From: JAEUMD01 sp050250815
Lineage (GTDB): Bacteria; Pseudomonadota; Alphaproteobacteria; Rhizobiales; Hyphomicrobiaceae
DNA: 64,000 nt
Assembly (NCBI GenBank): GCA_050250815.1
Contig: JBFWNY010000009.1
Coordinates: 37,401-101,400, forward strand
Reading direction: 5' to 3'
Shown: positions 45,116 to 53,909 of the stretch, piece by piece
Position numbering within the stretch: the first letter of the stretch is position 1
How the letters are laid out: every line of letters begins with the position of its first letter
Program-made: the position numbers and the translations under genes
Notes under the pieces: generated by a model
What the model was told of the DNA's origin: nothing
The model's input: the letters and a program-made list of their open reading frames with translations, nothing else
Databases searched by the model: none

Positions 45116-45931
45116 ATGGACAGGACACGAGAGATGCCGATTGTGATGCGATGGAACCAGGTGGCACTGGCCGCTGTCACAATTATGCTCATCGCCGTGC
45201 CAGAAGCAGCCCGTTCCGAGCCGGAAGGCGCAGCCGCGACACGCGCCGCAGGGCTGGTGCCGCTTGCCGAAATTGAGCCGTCGATCCAGCAGGACATCCG
45301 CTATGCCGGCCCACACAACTTCACCGGGCAGCGCGTCCCTGGTTACGAGGCTGCCGCATGCTGGTTGCGACCGGAGGCGGCGCGTGCCCTGGCCAAGGTG
45401 CAGGCGGACCTTGCCCGACAGACGCCACCGCTGTCCCTGAGAGTGTTCGATTGTTACCGGCCCAGGCGCGCAGTCCAGGCTTTCGTCCGCTGGGTTGGAG
45501 AGGCCGACGACGGCGCAACCCGCAGCTATCATCCAGACGTTGCGCGCCGCTCCCTTGTCGCCCAAGGCTACATCGGGCCCAACTCATCCCACTCGCGCGG
45601 CATCGCGGTGGACCTCACACTGATGCGGCCTTCCAAGATCCCCGATGGCGCAACGCCTCAGTCCAATGGAACCGTGCTCACGGACTGTACCAAACCCCGA
45701 GGTGACAACGCCGACGGACCTGGCACCCTCGACATGGGCACCACGTTCGACTGCTTCGATCCCAAGAGCAACACTGCCCATGCAGGCATCACCGCCGAGC
45801 AGCGCACAGCGCGGCTCACCTTGAAGCGCGTTATGGAACGGCACGGCTTCACCAACTACGCGCGTGAATGGTGGCACTTCACGTACTCGGGCGCGGACGG
45901 CGGGCGCCCCTTCGACGTCCCTGTGCGCTGA
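45116..45931 (+). CDS. M15D D-alanyl-D-alanine dipeptidase (VanX/DdpX-like)
   Basis: A 271-residue exported metallopeptidase of family M15. The zinc-binding motif is SSHSRGIAVDLTL (SxHxxGxAxD), with the third ligand and catalytic Glu in AREWWHFTY. The N-terminal signal peptide ends near AARSEPEG. Members cleave D-Ala-D-Ala in the periplasm and help recycle peptidoglycan; without a Van operon here, a recycling role is more likely than vancomycin resistance. An ATG at 45134 is an alternative start. Confidence 0.88.
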   Translation: MDRTREMPIVMRWNQVALAAVTIMLIAVPEAARSEPEGAAATRAAGLVPLAEIEPSIQQDIRYAGPHNFTGQRVPGYEAAACWLRPEAARALAKVQADLARQTPPLSLRVFDCYRPRRAVQAFVRWVGEADDGATRSYHPDVARRSLVAQGYIGPNSSHSRGIAVDLTLMRPSKIPDGATPQSNGTVLTDCTKPRGDNADGPGTLDMGTTFDCFDPKSNTAHAGITAEQRTARLTLKRVMERHGFTNYAREWWHFTYSGADGGRPFDVPVR

Positions 45932-45961
45932 CCCGGTTGATCGGACAGGCGGGCCGTCGAG

Positions 45962-46543
45962 TTATTCCTCGCGATAGACCTTCTCGCGACGCTCATGGCG
46001 TTCCTGCGCCTCCAGCGATAGCGTGGCGATCGGCCGGGCATCGAGCCGCTTCAGTCCGATCGGCTCGCCGGTCTCCTCGCAGTAGCCGTAGGTGCCGTCC
46101 TCGATGCGCGCGATGGCGGCGTCGATCTTGGCAATCAGCTTGCGCTGGCGGTCACGGGCGCGCAGCTCGAGCGCCCGGTCGGTCTCGGACGTGGCCCGGT
46201 CGGCGAGGTCGGCGTGCTGGGTGGAATCCTCGTGCAGCCCAGCGAGCGTCTCGCGCGTCTGCCGGATGATCTCCTCCTTCCACACCGTCAGCTTGTTGCG
46301 GAAATAGATCCGCTGCCGCTCGTTCATGAACGGCTCGTCGTCCGACGGGCGGTAGGATGGGTCGAGTTGAATCTCGGCTCGCGTCGGCTTGGCGTCGGGC
46401 TCGGCCACTTTGCCCTTTTTGGTGCTGCTCCCAGCCTTGGCTGCAGCCTTGACCTGGGGCTTCTTGCCACCAGCGTGCTGCGCCTTCCGGGCGGCGGGCG
46501 CCTTGCGGACGCCACGAGCGCTTTTGGGCATGGAACTGCTCAT
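45962..46543 (-). CDS. dksA: RNA polymerase-binding protein DksA
   Basis: A 193-residue DksA that binds the RNA polymerase secondary channel and acts with ppGpp. The coiled-coil core is YFRNKLTVWKEEIIRQTRETLAGLHED with tip region STQHADLADRATSETDRALELRARDR, followed by the zinc-finger-like IEDGTYGYCEETGEPIGLKRLDARPIATLSLEAQERHERREKVY. Only one of the four Cys positions of E. coli DksA is retained, as usual in alphaproteobacteria. An N-terminal Lys/Ala-rich extension of about 70 residues precedes the core. GGGAGGCCGAAGG precedes the ATG. Confidence 0.92.
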   Translation of the reverse strand: MSSSMPKSARGVRKAPAARKAQHAGGKKPQVKAAAKAGSSTKKGKVAEPDAKPTRAEIQLDPSYRPSDDEPFMNERQRIYFRNKLTVWKEEIIRQTRETLAGLHEDSTQHADLADRATSETDRALELRARDRQRKLIAKIDAAIARIEDGTYGYCEETGEPIGLKRLDARPIATLSLEAQERHERREKVYREE

Positions 46544-46901
46544 CCTTCGGCCTCCCGAGCCAGTCCGCCGGGCCATCTGCCCGGCGCTGCCGGCTTCGAC
46601 GTTCGACGGAGCATCTGCCAGCAAATTTTGTGCCCCGTATGTAGGGGGAGTGGGTGTCGTGTCAAGAATTGAGCGGCGATAGCGAAAATACATCAGTGGG
46701 GCGGGCGCGCCGGACCTGGGTCGTCCCTGGGTGGGCGCTGGTTGATCTACTCATCGTATTGATAAATATCTTGAATTTCCGGAGCCTCGCCTGGACCGCC
46801 AGGTCGCGGTTGCGGCGGCTCGTCCCCACGCCTCCCGCGCGCGGCGGGAAGCTGTTAACACGGGGGATCATCGCCCCGCCTCCAAGGAAGGCTGCCGCCA
46901 C

Positions 46902-47750
46902 ATGCGTTTTGCTGGAACTCAGTCCTACGTCGCCACCGACGACCTCAAGATCGCGGTCAATGCCGCGATCACGCTGCAGCGGCCACTGCTGGTCAAGGGT
47001 GAGCCGGGCACGGGCAAGACCGTTCTGGCGCTGGAGGTGGCCAAGGCGCTCGGCGTGCCGATCCTGGAGTGGCACGTCAAGTCGACGACCAAGGCACAGC
47101 AGGGCCTTTACGAGTACGACGCCGTTTCGCGCCTGCGCGACAGCCAGCTGGGCGACGAGCGCGTGCACGACATCACCAACTACATCCGCCGGGGCAAGCT
47201 ATGGGAGGCATTCACAGCCGACGTGCGGCCCGTCCTGCTGATCGACGAGATCGACAAGGCCGACATCGAGTTTCCCAACGACCTGCTGCAGGAACTCGAT
47301 CGCATGGAGTTCTTCGTCTACGAGACCGGCGCGACGATCACGGCGCGCCAGCGGCCGATCGTGATCATCACATCCAACAACGAGAAGGAACTGCCCGACG
47401 CCTTCCTGCGCCGCTGCTTCTTCCACTACATCAAGTTCCCGGATGCGGAGACGATGCGCGAAATCGTCGAAGTACACTTCCCCGGCCTAAAGGGCCGATT
47501 GGTCAACGAGGCACTGCGCGTGTTCTACGAACTGCGCGACGTCCCCGGCATGAAGAAGAAGCCATCGACGTCTGAGCTGCTCGACTGGATCAAACTGCTC
47601 ATGAACGAGGACATCGACCCCGAGATGCTGCGCGAGAGCGATCCGCGAAAATTGGTTCCGCCGCTCGCCGGCGCACTCATCAAGAGCGAGCAGGACGTGC
47701 ACCTTCTGGAGCGTCTAGCCTTCATGACCCGCCGCAAGACTGAAAGCTGA
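46902..47750 (+). CDS. MoxR family AAA+ ATPase
   Basis: A 282-residue AAA+ ATPase of the MoxR group. The Walker A motif is GEPGTGKT, Walker B is VLLIDEIDKAD, and sensor-1 is IVIITSNNEKELPDAFLRRC. MoxR proteins remodel or mature partner complexes and are normally followed by a gene for a von Willebrand factor A (CoxE-like) protein. Here the next gene is an unrelated minus-strand gene, so the expected partner is missing nearby. AAGGAAGGC precedes the ATG. Confidence 0.9.
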   Translation: MRFAGTQSYVATDDLKIAVNAAITLQRPLLVKGEPGTGKTVLALEVAKALGVPILEWHVKSTTKAQQGLYEYDAVSRLRDSQLGDERVHDITNYIRRGKLWEAFTADVRPVLLIDEIDKADIEFPNDLLQELDRMEFFVYETGATITARQRPIVIITSNNEKELPDAFLRRCFFHYIKFPDAETMREIVEVHFPGLKGRLVNEALRVFYELRDVPGMKKKPSTSELLDWIKLLMNEDIDPEMLRESDPRKLVPPLAGALIKSEQDVHLLERLAFMTRRKTES

Positions 47751-47760
47751 TGACGGCGGA

Positions 47761-48462
47761 TCATGTTGTTGTTTCGGATTGGTGCGAGGCGACGAAATCG
47801 CGAATGCACGCGAGCGTATCGACCGCTGACACCTGGGTCTCGAGAATGAACAGGTTGCGTATGTCGGGATCGTCGCGATTGTGGGGCTCGGTGCATATCA
47901 GCCAGCCCGATGCGTGCACGTACTTCGAATAAAGACCGTAGATCGTCCGGTGGTCATCGAGCCGTCCCGCCTCGCGCGCCAGATCGACGACCCGTGGCGG
48001 CTTGACGTCGGCAAGATCGCGGCGCCGCTGCACATCCTCCAGGAATGCGATCCGATCCCGCAGAGGCTGTAGATCCTCCGGCGTAACACCCCGCTGCAAT
48101 AGGTTGAGCTGGCTGTTCAGGAAGCTCTTCTCGTCGGACAACCGCTCGATGGACATCTGGAGCATGCGGCCAGGGTCGCTCGTCACGATGCGCGCCCGCA
48201 GGTTGGTTTCGAAGGCGGTGCGACACGCACCAGCCGCGACCTCGACGGGGAGCGGCCCACTGCGGTCCACGATGTCGACCTGCCGCGCCGAGCAGCGCAG
48301 GAGCCCAGGCAGGACGCGTGCGGCCTCGCCCATATCGGTTCGCTGCCAGAGGGCGGCTGCAAGCTGCTCCAATTCGCCTTGCAGCAGCACAAGGCGCGCC
48401 GACACCTCCGCAGGCGACCCTTTCCGGACGAACTCGCGCAACCGTTTCATGGCCGCAATCAT
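47761..48462 (-). CDS. Unrecognised soluble protein (DUF5677-like C-terminus)
   Basis: A 233-residue soluble protein that I cannot place firmly. It is largely alpha-helical, with many Arg, Leu and Asp residues. The C-terminal block RTIYGLYSKYVHASGWLICTEPHN resembles the LYxxxSxxVH motif of DUF5677/HEPN-like proteins; that link is tentative. The start is the ATG at the head of the frame; an ATG four codons in is also possible. It is convergent with the MoxR gene and ends 10 bases from it. Confidence 0.6.
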   Translation of the reverse strand: MIAAMKRLREFVRKGSPAEVSARLVLLQGELEQLAAALWQRTDMGEAARVLPGLLRCSARQVDIVDRSGPLPVEVAAGACRTAFETNLRARIVTSDPGRMLQMSIERLSDEKSFLNSQLNLLQRGVTPEDLQPLRDRIAFLEDVQRRRDLADVKPPRVVDLAREAGRLDDHRTIYGLYSKYVHASGWLICTEPHNRDDPDIRNLFILETQVSAVDTLACIRDFVASHQSETTT

Positions 48463-48614
48463 ATACCGGCGGTTCGTCGGGCGTCGGACGGGAATACTTG
48501 AACGGCAGATAAACGGCCGCCTCAGGCTGCGTTCAAGGCTGCACGGCTAGTGTTCCTCTCAAGTCGGGTCAATAGCCGCCGGTCTCACCCGGCGGTCCCC
48601 TTGGGAGAATTGAG

Positions 48615-48701
48615 ATGGCCGAATTCCTGCGTTCGGGTGCCATCGTTCTGATGGGCACCACTGTGCTCGCCGCAGCCGTGTTCGTGATCTTCTTCGGCTG
48701 A
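48615..48701 (+). CDS. 28-residue membrane-spanning small protein
   Basis: A short open frame encoding 28 residues: MAEFLRSG, then a continuous hydrophobic stretch (AIVLMGTTVLAAAVFVIFFG) that would span the membrane once. GGGAG lies seven bases before the ATG, which is a good ribosome binding site. It stands alone between two minus-strand genes. The charge-hydrophobic layout is that of the small inner-membrane accessory subunits known from oxidases, but no family was recognised. It is too short for routine gene calling. Confidence 0.5.
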   Translation: MAEFLRSGAIVLMGTTVLAAAVFVIFFG

Positions 48702-48825
48702 GGCAGCGTAATAAAGATCGCACCCCAGTGACCGCGCGCTGCTCCGTGCTCCGCCCCCTTCCCCCCGGGCGAGCACGGGGTGGCGCGCGGCCCTTGACGC
48801 AGGCAGTCAGGTTTCCAGCTTTGGG

Positions 48826-49926
48826 TCAGGCACGGGCCGGGGATGACCAGACACGGTGCAGGTGGAAGACCGCCAGCACGAGCACGATTGCGGCGCCACC
48901 CTGGTGCGCAAGGCCGAGGCCGATAGGAATTGCGCCTTCGGCCGCGATGAGCGTCCAAATTCCCAGCCCCATCTGAGCGAAGATCGCCGCCACGAGCAGC
49001 AGTGCGGTCGCGGTCGCCGCCTCGTCGTCGGCCCGCGCAACGGACACCGCGTGCCAGCTCACGAGCCCCGCAATGACATAGGCGACAAGGCGGTGGTCAA
49101 ACTGCACGGTGGTGATGTTCTCGAAAACGTTCATGTACCAGGGCGACTGGATCATGAGACCGCTGGGAATGAGCTTCCCGTCCATCAGCGGCCAGGTGTT
49201 GTAGGTGAGGCCGGCCTTGAGACCGGCAACGAAGGCGCCGAGCACCACCTGAAGCAGCACCAGTGCCACGATCGCGATAGCAGCGCGGCGGTGCCAGATC
49301 GTCAGCGTTCCAAGCCGTATACCGGCACGCCGAGGCGCCAGATCCAGGGCAAGCCACACGATGAGGCCCAGAATGACGAACGCGGTCGTCAGGTGTAGCG
49401 CAAGCCGGTAGTGACTGACGTCGACGCGTTCGGTGAGGCCCGAGCTCACCATGTACCAGCCAATGGCACCCTGCAGGCCGCCGAGCGCCAGTACTCCGAC
49501 GAGCTTGGGCACCAGGCCCCGCGGCATCCGGCCCCGCCACCAGAACACGATGAGCGGCAGGGCGAAAGCGAAGCCTATGAGGCGGCCGAGGAAACGGTGC
49601 GCCCATTCCCACCAGTAGATCGACTTGAACGCGTCGAGGCTCATGCCCTTGTTGACGAGATGGTACTCGGGGATCTGCTTGTACTTCTCGAACGCCTCCA
49701 GCCAGTGGGCCTCAGTGAGCGGCGGGATGGCCCCCAGGATGGGCTGCCATTCCGTTATCGAAAGCCCGGAGTCGGTGAGACGCGTGGCTCCACCCACGAC
49801 GATCATGGCGAAGACGAGCAGGGCGACGCCACCCAGCCAGATGCGGACGGCCGCATGCGGTCCGGCATCCGCCAGACCTCCGCGCCTCCCCGTTGTCATC
49901 GCCGTGTCACTGGCCATGCTTCGCAT
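48826..49926 (-). CDS. ctaA: Heme A synthase (COX15/CtaA)
   Basis: A 366-residue inner-membrane enzyme with eight hydrophobic segments that hydroxylates heme O to heme A for aa3-type cytochrome oxidase. Conserved histidines are visible in YWWEWAHRFLGRLIG, VSHYRLALHLTTAF, TVQFDHRLVAYVIAG and IGLGLAHQGGAAIVL. The N-terminal block IWLGGVALLVFAMIVVGGATRLTDSGLSI is diagnostic. A second ATG nine bases in is possible. It shows that the organism makes heme A, hence an aa3-type oxidase. Confidence 0.95.
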   Translation of the reverse strand: MRSMASDTAMTTGRRGGLADAGPHAAVRIWLGGVALLVFAMIVVGGATRLTDSGLSITEWQPILGAIPPLTEAHWLEAFEKYKQIPEYHLVNKGMSLDAFKSIYWWEWAHRFLGRLIGFAFALPLIVFWWRGRMPRGLVPKLVGVLALGGLQGAIGWYMVSSGLTERVDVSHYRLALHLTTAFVILGLIVWLALDLAPRRAGIRLGTLTIWHRRAAIAIVALVLLQVVLGAFVAGLKAGLTYNTWPLMDGKLIPSGLMIQSPWYMNVFENITTVQFDHRLVAYVIAGLVSWHAVSVARADDEAATATALLLVAAIFAQMGLGIWTLIAAEGAIPIGLGLAHQGGAAIVLVLAVFHLHRVWSSPARA

Positions 49927-50065
49927 GCCCCCGCTTTCTCGTTTGTCAGGTCTGCGCGCTCTGGTTAAACACCCCTGGCCAGCCGATCAATGCGGCGGCT
50001 CGCCCACACCCCGGTGCGATGGCGCGACTGGAACGGCACACGCCCGCAGCGAGCGAAAGAGCCTG

Positions 50066-50299
50066 ATGACGATACGCACGCGCAAGCTCGTCGGCACCGT
50101 GGTGCTGATGCTGATGCTGGTGGTCTACGCGCTGCTCGCGCTTGCCGTTGCCGTAGTTCTGCAGGTGCGCGAGGCAAGCAAGCTCGCCGAGCTTGCCTAT
50201 TATGTCGTGGCGGGCCTGGCGTGGGTTCTGCCCGCCGGGCTCATTATCAAGTGGATGGCGCGGCCCGATGCAGCCGGGCCGGGCCTGAAGGGCCGTTGA
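50066..50299 (+). CDS. DUF2842 family membrane protein
   Basis: A 77-residue protein of the alphaproteobacterial DUF2842 family with two membrane segments (LVGTVVLMLMLVVYALLALAVAVVLQV and AYYVVAGLAWVLPAGLIIKWM) and a basic start (MTIRTRKL). It ends in MARPDAAGPGLKGR. Function unknown. It is divergent from ctaA, with 139 bases between starts, and convergent with the DUF4189 protein. Confidence 0.8.
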   Translation: MTIRTRKLVGTVVLMLMLVVYALLALAVAVVLQVREASKLAELAYYVVAGLAWVLPAGLIIKWMARPDAAGPGLKGR

Positions 50300-50305
50300 C
50301 GCCAC

Positions 50306-51241
50306 CTACCTCTTCAGACGCTCAAGCTCGCCCTTGGCAGCGTAGTACTCGTCGAACGTTTCGGGGCACTGCTCGGCCGCCTGCTTCAGCTCGCCCTCCG
50401 CGTTGCTCTCATCGCCCGCGATCAGGTAGAACTCGCCGATATAGAAATGCGCCTCGCATTCCTCTCCGGAGCCGCTGGCGGCCGCGCGCACCCTCTTCAC
50501 ATCGCTCTTGGACAGCATCAGCTTCATGACCTCATAGGGCCAGCCCTCGTTGTCGAGCTTGGCCATATTGGATTCCAGAGCCTCATTGGCGCCTATGTCT
50601 CCGGCTCGAGCCTGCGCCACGTAGAGGTTCAGGATGGCATAATGCTGGGGGGTGATCTCTACCGCGCGCGCCAGATCGCGCGCCGCGTCGTCGAAGTTGC
50701 CCATGAACAGGTGGTGGTAGCCGCGCGAGCGATGCACCAGCTGCTTGGACGGCAGCAGCTCGATGCCGCGCGTATAGCCATCGATCGTCTTCTGGTGGTC
50801 CCTGTAGTCGCAAGCCAGCGTATCGACCACACAGGACTTGTGACGGTTCTTCGGCGACACCTCGCGGCAGGCTGCCACCGCCTCATCGACGGCGGCGTCG
50901 ACGTCGCCGGATGCGCTCCAACCGATGCCGGGCGTTCCCGGTTTGGGGTCCATGGCGACGACGATGCAGCCTTCCGAGATCGACGACACGGTCTTGCATT
51001 TCTTGGCCGGTTCGGGCGCGTCCTTGAAGTCCTTGCACCACTTGAGGGCGCTCCTGCGCGCCTGATCACCGTCCGACTTCACCACGGCATAGCCATAGGC
51101 GACCCCGTCCCTGGCGACACCGCGCGACGTCTGACCGATGGCAAGCGCGACATCTGCAGCGGCACGCTCGATCGGGACGGCCGCGAAGAGGGGCAGTGCG
51201 GCCGCCACGGCGGCAACGATGTAGCGATGCAAAGACAACAT
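50306..51241 (-). CDS. Exported DUF4189/TPR-like protein
   Basis: A 311-residue protein with a signal peptide (YIVAAVAAALPLFAAVPIERAAA). The next part, VALAIGQTSRGVARDGVAYGYAVV followed by a Cys-containing repeat-like unit, reads as a DUF4189-type domain with cysteine pairs likely to form disulfides. The C-terminal half has TPR-like helices (YHHLFMGNFDDAARDLARAVEITPQHY). Probably periplasmic; role unknown. The ATG at 51241 is chosen at the signal peptide; the frame is open further upstream. Confidence 0.65.
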   Translation of the reverse strand: MLSLHRYIVAAVAAALPLFAAVPIERAAADVALAIGQTSRGVARDGVAYGYAVVKSDGDQARRSALKWCKDFKDAPEPAKKCKTVSSISEGCIVVAMDPKPGTPGIGWSASGDVDAAVDEAVAACREVSPKNRHKSCVVDTLACDYRDHQKTIDGYTRGIELLPSKQLVHRSRGYHHLFMGNFDDAARDLARAVEITPQHYAILNLYVAQARAGDIGANEALESNMAKLDNEGWPYEVMKLMLSKSDVKRVRAAASGSGEECEAHFYIGEFYLIAGDESNAEGELKQAAEQCPETFDEYYAAKGELERLKR

Positions 51242-51403
51242 GCTCAGTAGGCTCCTCGGCGCACCAACAGTGCTGACAATTGGGCTGCGCAGACGCGACG
51301 ACGAGAAATCCGCTCGCCCTCCCCTAAACGATCGCAATCATGAAACGCGCGATCCCGTTTGGCAATCGAGGTGCCGCACACGTGTGCAGCGCGACCCGCG
51401 ACA

Positions 51404-52204
51404 TCAGATGCCCTGCCCCTCGACCTCGCGCTTCAACTGCTCGATCGCTTCGTCGACGCCCTGCCAATACGGATGAATGGTGCCAAGACGCCGATAGGCT
51501 TCCAGGGCGGCTTTCTTCTCGCCGGTATCGCGCATGATGTTGGCCAGACCATCGAGCGCCTTGAAGTGGTTAGGATCGAGCGCCAGCGTCCGACGCAGCG
51601 CATCGAGCGCCGTCACGTAATCATCGCGCAGATAGGCGACGAGCGCGCGACGGTTCCAGCCTTCGGCGTAGCCGGGTTCGAGCCGCACGATGGTGTCGGT
51701 CAGCCTCTCGGCAAGATCGAGCCGCTGCTCGCTCACCGATTTGAGCACGCGCTCCATCAGGACGTCGATCGTAGCGCTGCCCGAGAACACCCAAAGACGT
51801 TCGATGGCCGCCGCCACGGGAGCGCTCGATTGTGCATCGCCGGCCGCTGCCAGGTGAGCATAGAGGTCGGCCAGCGCCCGGCGGCGCTGTGCCGGCGTAT
51901 CGGGAGGCGGCTTGTGGGCATCGGCCGGAGTGCCCGTTTTCTCTGGGGCAGCGGCAGGCGCGGACCCGTCGGGCGGCGTTGCGCCGTCGTCCTTGTGTGG
52001 TGGCGGGACCTGGCGCGCCCAGGGCGGCAGGTCTCGCTTGGGCTCAGCGCCGTCCCTCTCGCTCTTGGCGGGTGGGTCGGCGGGCGGTGCGGCCACAGCA
52101 AAGCCGGCGGGCGCAGCAAGCACAAGCGTGGCCAGGACAGCCACGGACGCTGCCCGGTAAATCGAGCGCGGCGCGGAGCACAGGCTACTGGAAGGGTTCA
52201 TCAT
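51404..52204 (-). CDS. Exported tetratricopeptide repeat protein
   Basis: A 266-residue protein with a signal peptide (SVAVLATLVLAAPAGFAVAA), a long Pro/Ala/Asp-rich linker (residues 40-110) and a C-terminal TPR region: LTDTIVRLEPGYAEGWNRRALVAYLRDDYVTALDALRRTLALDPNHFKALDGLANIMRDTGEKKAALEAYRRL. Such proteins act as periplasmic scaffolds. It is upstream of the DUF4189 gene on the same strand (gap about 160 bases), and the two share repeat-type architecture. Confidence 0.8.
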   Translation of the reverse strand: MMNPSSSLCSAPRSIYRAASVAVLATLVLAAPAGFAVAAPPADPPAKSERDGAEPKRDLPPWARQVPPPHKDDGATPPDGSAPAAAPEKTGTPADAHKPPPDTPAQRRRALADLYAHLAAAGDAQSSAPVAAAIERLWVFSGSATIDVLMERVLKSVSEQRLDLAERLTDTIVRLEPGYAEGWNRRALVAYLRDDYVTALDALRRTLALDPNHFKALDGLANIMRDTGEKKAALEAYRRLGTIHPYWQGVDEAIEQLKREVEGQGI

Positions 52205-52293
52205 GCGGGGCAGGATAGGGGAGCGGGGCGCCCCTCGTCAAAGGCGTGCTCCGCTCGCCGCGGACACATTCGCCCGCCCGGCGCGCAACCGCG

Positions 52294-52419
52294 TCAGCCC
52301 TGGCGGGCCTTGAACTTCCGCTGGGTCTTGTTGATCACGTAGAGGCGCCCCTTGCGCCGCACGAGGCGGTTGTCGCGATGGCGCGAGCGGAGCGATTTCA
52401 GAGAGTTGCGGACTTTCAT
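52294..52419 (-). CDS. rpmJ: 50S ribosomal protein L36
   Basis: A 41-residue bL36, a component of the large subunit: it opens MKVRNSLKSLRSRHRDNRL and ends TQRKFKARQG. No cysteines are present, so this is the zinc-independent form usual in alphaproteobacteria. It is too short for routine gene finding but the identity is unmistakable. It stands alone in an intergenic area between the TPR gene and the tRNA. Confidence 0.96.
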   Translation of the reverse strand: MKVRNSLKSLRSRHRDNRLVRRKGRLYVINKTQRKFKARQG

Positions 52420-52997
52420 GGTGATCACCGGTGGTATCGGTCAAAAGGCAAAATCGCCGCCTCGCGGTCCAGCGTTGAACGCCGAGGACACGGGGCAACG
52501 GTGCCTGGGTGGGCGTGAATTCGCGCGGAACCTAACGATCCTGCCGCATTGTGTCAATGAGCCCAGGTGAGGGCCAGGGCAACGGGCCGTCCGCTGTGGC
52601 AACCGACGCGGCCGTTTCGATCTCAACCTTGAACGAAGACGTTCAGAGGCTTGGTCGTGTCATCACCCGTAGGCACAACCAGCGAATCGATGGTTTCACT
52701 CGTTCCGAAGTGATGTTTCCAGGCTTTCGTTGGCCCAGACGGCCATCGGATTGGTCGTGTCGGCGGCGTAGAAGCTGCTGATGGCCCCGGATACGGGTTC
52801 GTCATCGTCGTCGTTCACACGCGGAGCTGCGCCGCCTGCCTCAGCCTCGCGTACGCGCCGCCTAAAGGCGGCGATGAGCTCACCAGATGCAGGATCGACT
52901 GCCTCGAGGCGACCGGTTTCGCCAAATCTTGCCGACGTCGATCATCGCCACATCGCGACAGCCGACGGCAAGGCCTTTGTATAGAAACGGAAAAAAG
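52420..52997. other. Mostly gene-free stretch between rpmJ and tRNA-Val
   Basis: About 580 bases without a recognisable gene. On the minus strand a reading frame of about 80 codons ends at 52696 (coding for ...ELIAAFRRRVREAEA..., then SSFYAADTTNPMAVWANE). It lacks an ATG and a ribosome binding site; only a GTG at 52818 could start a 40-residue protein. It could be the eroded end of a gene next to the tRNA, or chance. Confidence 0.3.
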
Positions 52998-53072
52998 TGG
53001 TGGGCACTAGAGGGATCGAACCTCTGACCCCTACCATGTCAAGGTAGTGCTCTACCGCTGAGCTAAGTGCCC
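52998..53072 (-). tRNA. tRNA-Val (anticodon GAC)
   Basis: The minus strand folds into a complete cloverleaf of 75 bases. The acceptor stem pairs GGGCACT with AGTGCCC, the D arm contains TAGCTCAGCGGTAGAGC, the anticodon stem ACTACC / GGTAG carries loop TTGACAT with anticodon GAC, and the T arm contains GGTTCGATCC. The 3' CCA is encoded (52998-53000). Decodes GUC and GUU valine codons. Confidence 0.96.
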
Positions 53073-53218
53073 GTACACCCACGTGGCGTGCGCCGGAGGC
53101 CGCTCCTATATCCAGATTGCCGGCGCGGGGCAAGCGCTTGTCGCGGCTCCCGAGGGTCCCGGCACCGCAACTGTCCGAGCCGGGCAGGTATTGCCAGAAA
53201 ATCCGGCGCGAAGCCGCC

Positions 53219-53578
53219 TCAGGCGGCAAGCACCCGCTCGACCTCCTGCACGAGGTCCTTGAGGTGGAACGGCTTGGACAGCACGCGCGCATCCCGGGCC
53301 GCGGCGACGTCACTGTTGAGGATGACCGCGGCGAAGCCCGTGATGAACATGATTTTGAGGTCGGGGTCGAGTTCCGACGCGCGCCGCGCCAGCTCGATGC
53401 CGTCCATCCGCGGCATCACGATGTCGGTCAGCAGCAGCGTGAACGGCTCTTGTTGCAAACGCTCGAAGGCCTCCTCGCCATTGGCGAAGCTGATGACGTC
53501 GTAGCCGGCCTTGGCCAGTGCGCGCTCCAGGAAGCCGCGCATGGAATCGTCATCCTCGGCGAGCAGTATGCGGTGCAT
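53219..53578 (-). CDS. cpdR: Response regulator CpdR
   Basis: A single-domain receiver of about 119 residues. It contains HRILLAEDDDSMRGFLERALAKAGY, the phospho-Asp block LLLTDIVMPRMDGIELARRASELDPDLKIMFITGFAAV, and VLSKPFHLKDLVQEV, which match CpdR closely. Unphosphorylated CpdR delivers substrates such as CtrA-pathway proteins to ClpXP. CckA-ChpT phosphorylates it, and cckA is also in this window. The ATG giving MHRILLAEDD matches family length; an ATG at 53605 adds nine residues. Confidence 0.92.
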   Translation of the reverse strand: MHRILLAEDDDSMRGFLERALAKAGYDVISFANGEEAFERLQQEPFTLLLTDIVMPRMDGIELARRASELDPDLKIMFITGFAAVILNSDVAAARDARVLSKPFHLKDLVQEVERVLAA

Positions 53579-53909
53579 CAGCTGTCTGGAAGGCTTGGCT
53601 GTCATCGACTTATCTTTTTGAACGCAAGTTGCGCAGTTGACGAGATCTCATTCGAATCTGTCGCGAGGATGGTAAAGGGACGATGAACCGGACGCGGGTT
53701 TCCGGCCTCTGAGGCAACGCCAACGGGCCACGGTGGCAGCTTATCCACGTGCTCGCGCGCCATGTTGCGATCCGTGCTAGGATTCAGCGTCGCGCCGGGG
53801 TATGCGCGCATCGTGCCGCCCGTGCTCCAATCTGCTCGCGTCACCAAGCGCGCAGCGGGCCGCACGTCCACCAGCTTCCGGTCTGTCGAGACCACAGCCT
53901 GTCGAGCCG

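Noticed and set aside
45116..45931. The VanX-like dipeptidase considered as a vancomycin resistance gene
   Set aside because: No vanHA, vanRS or transposon features are present; a periplasmic peptidoglycan recycling role is more likely.
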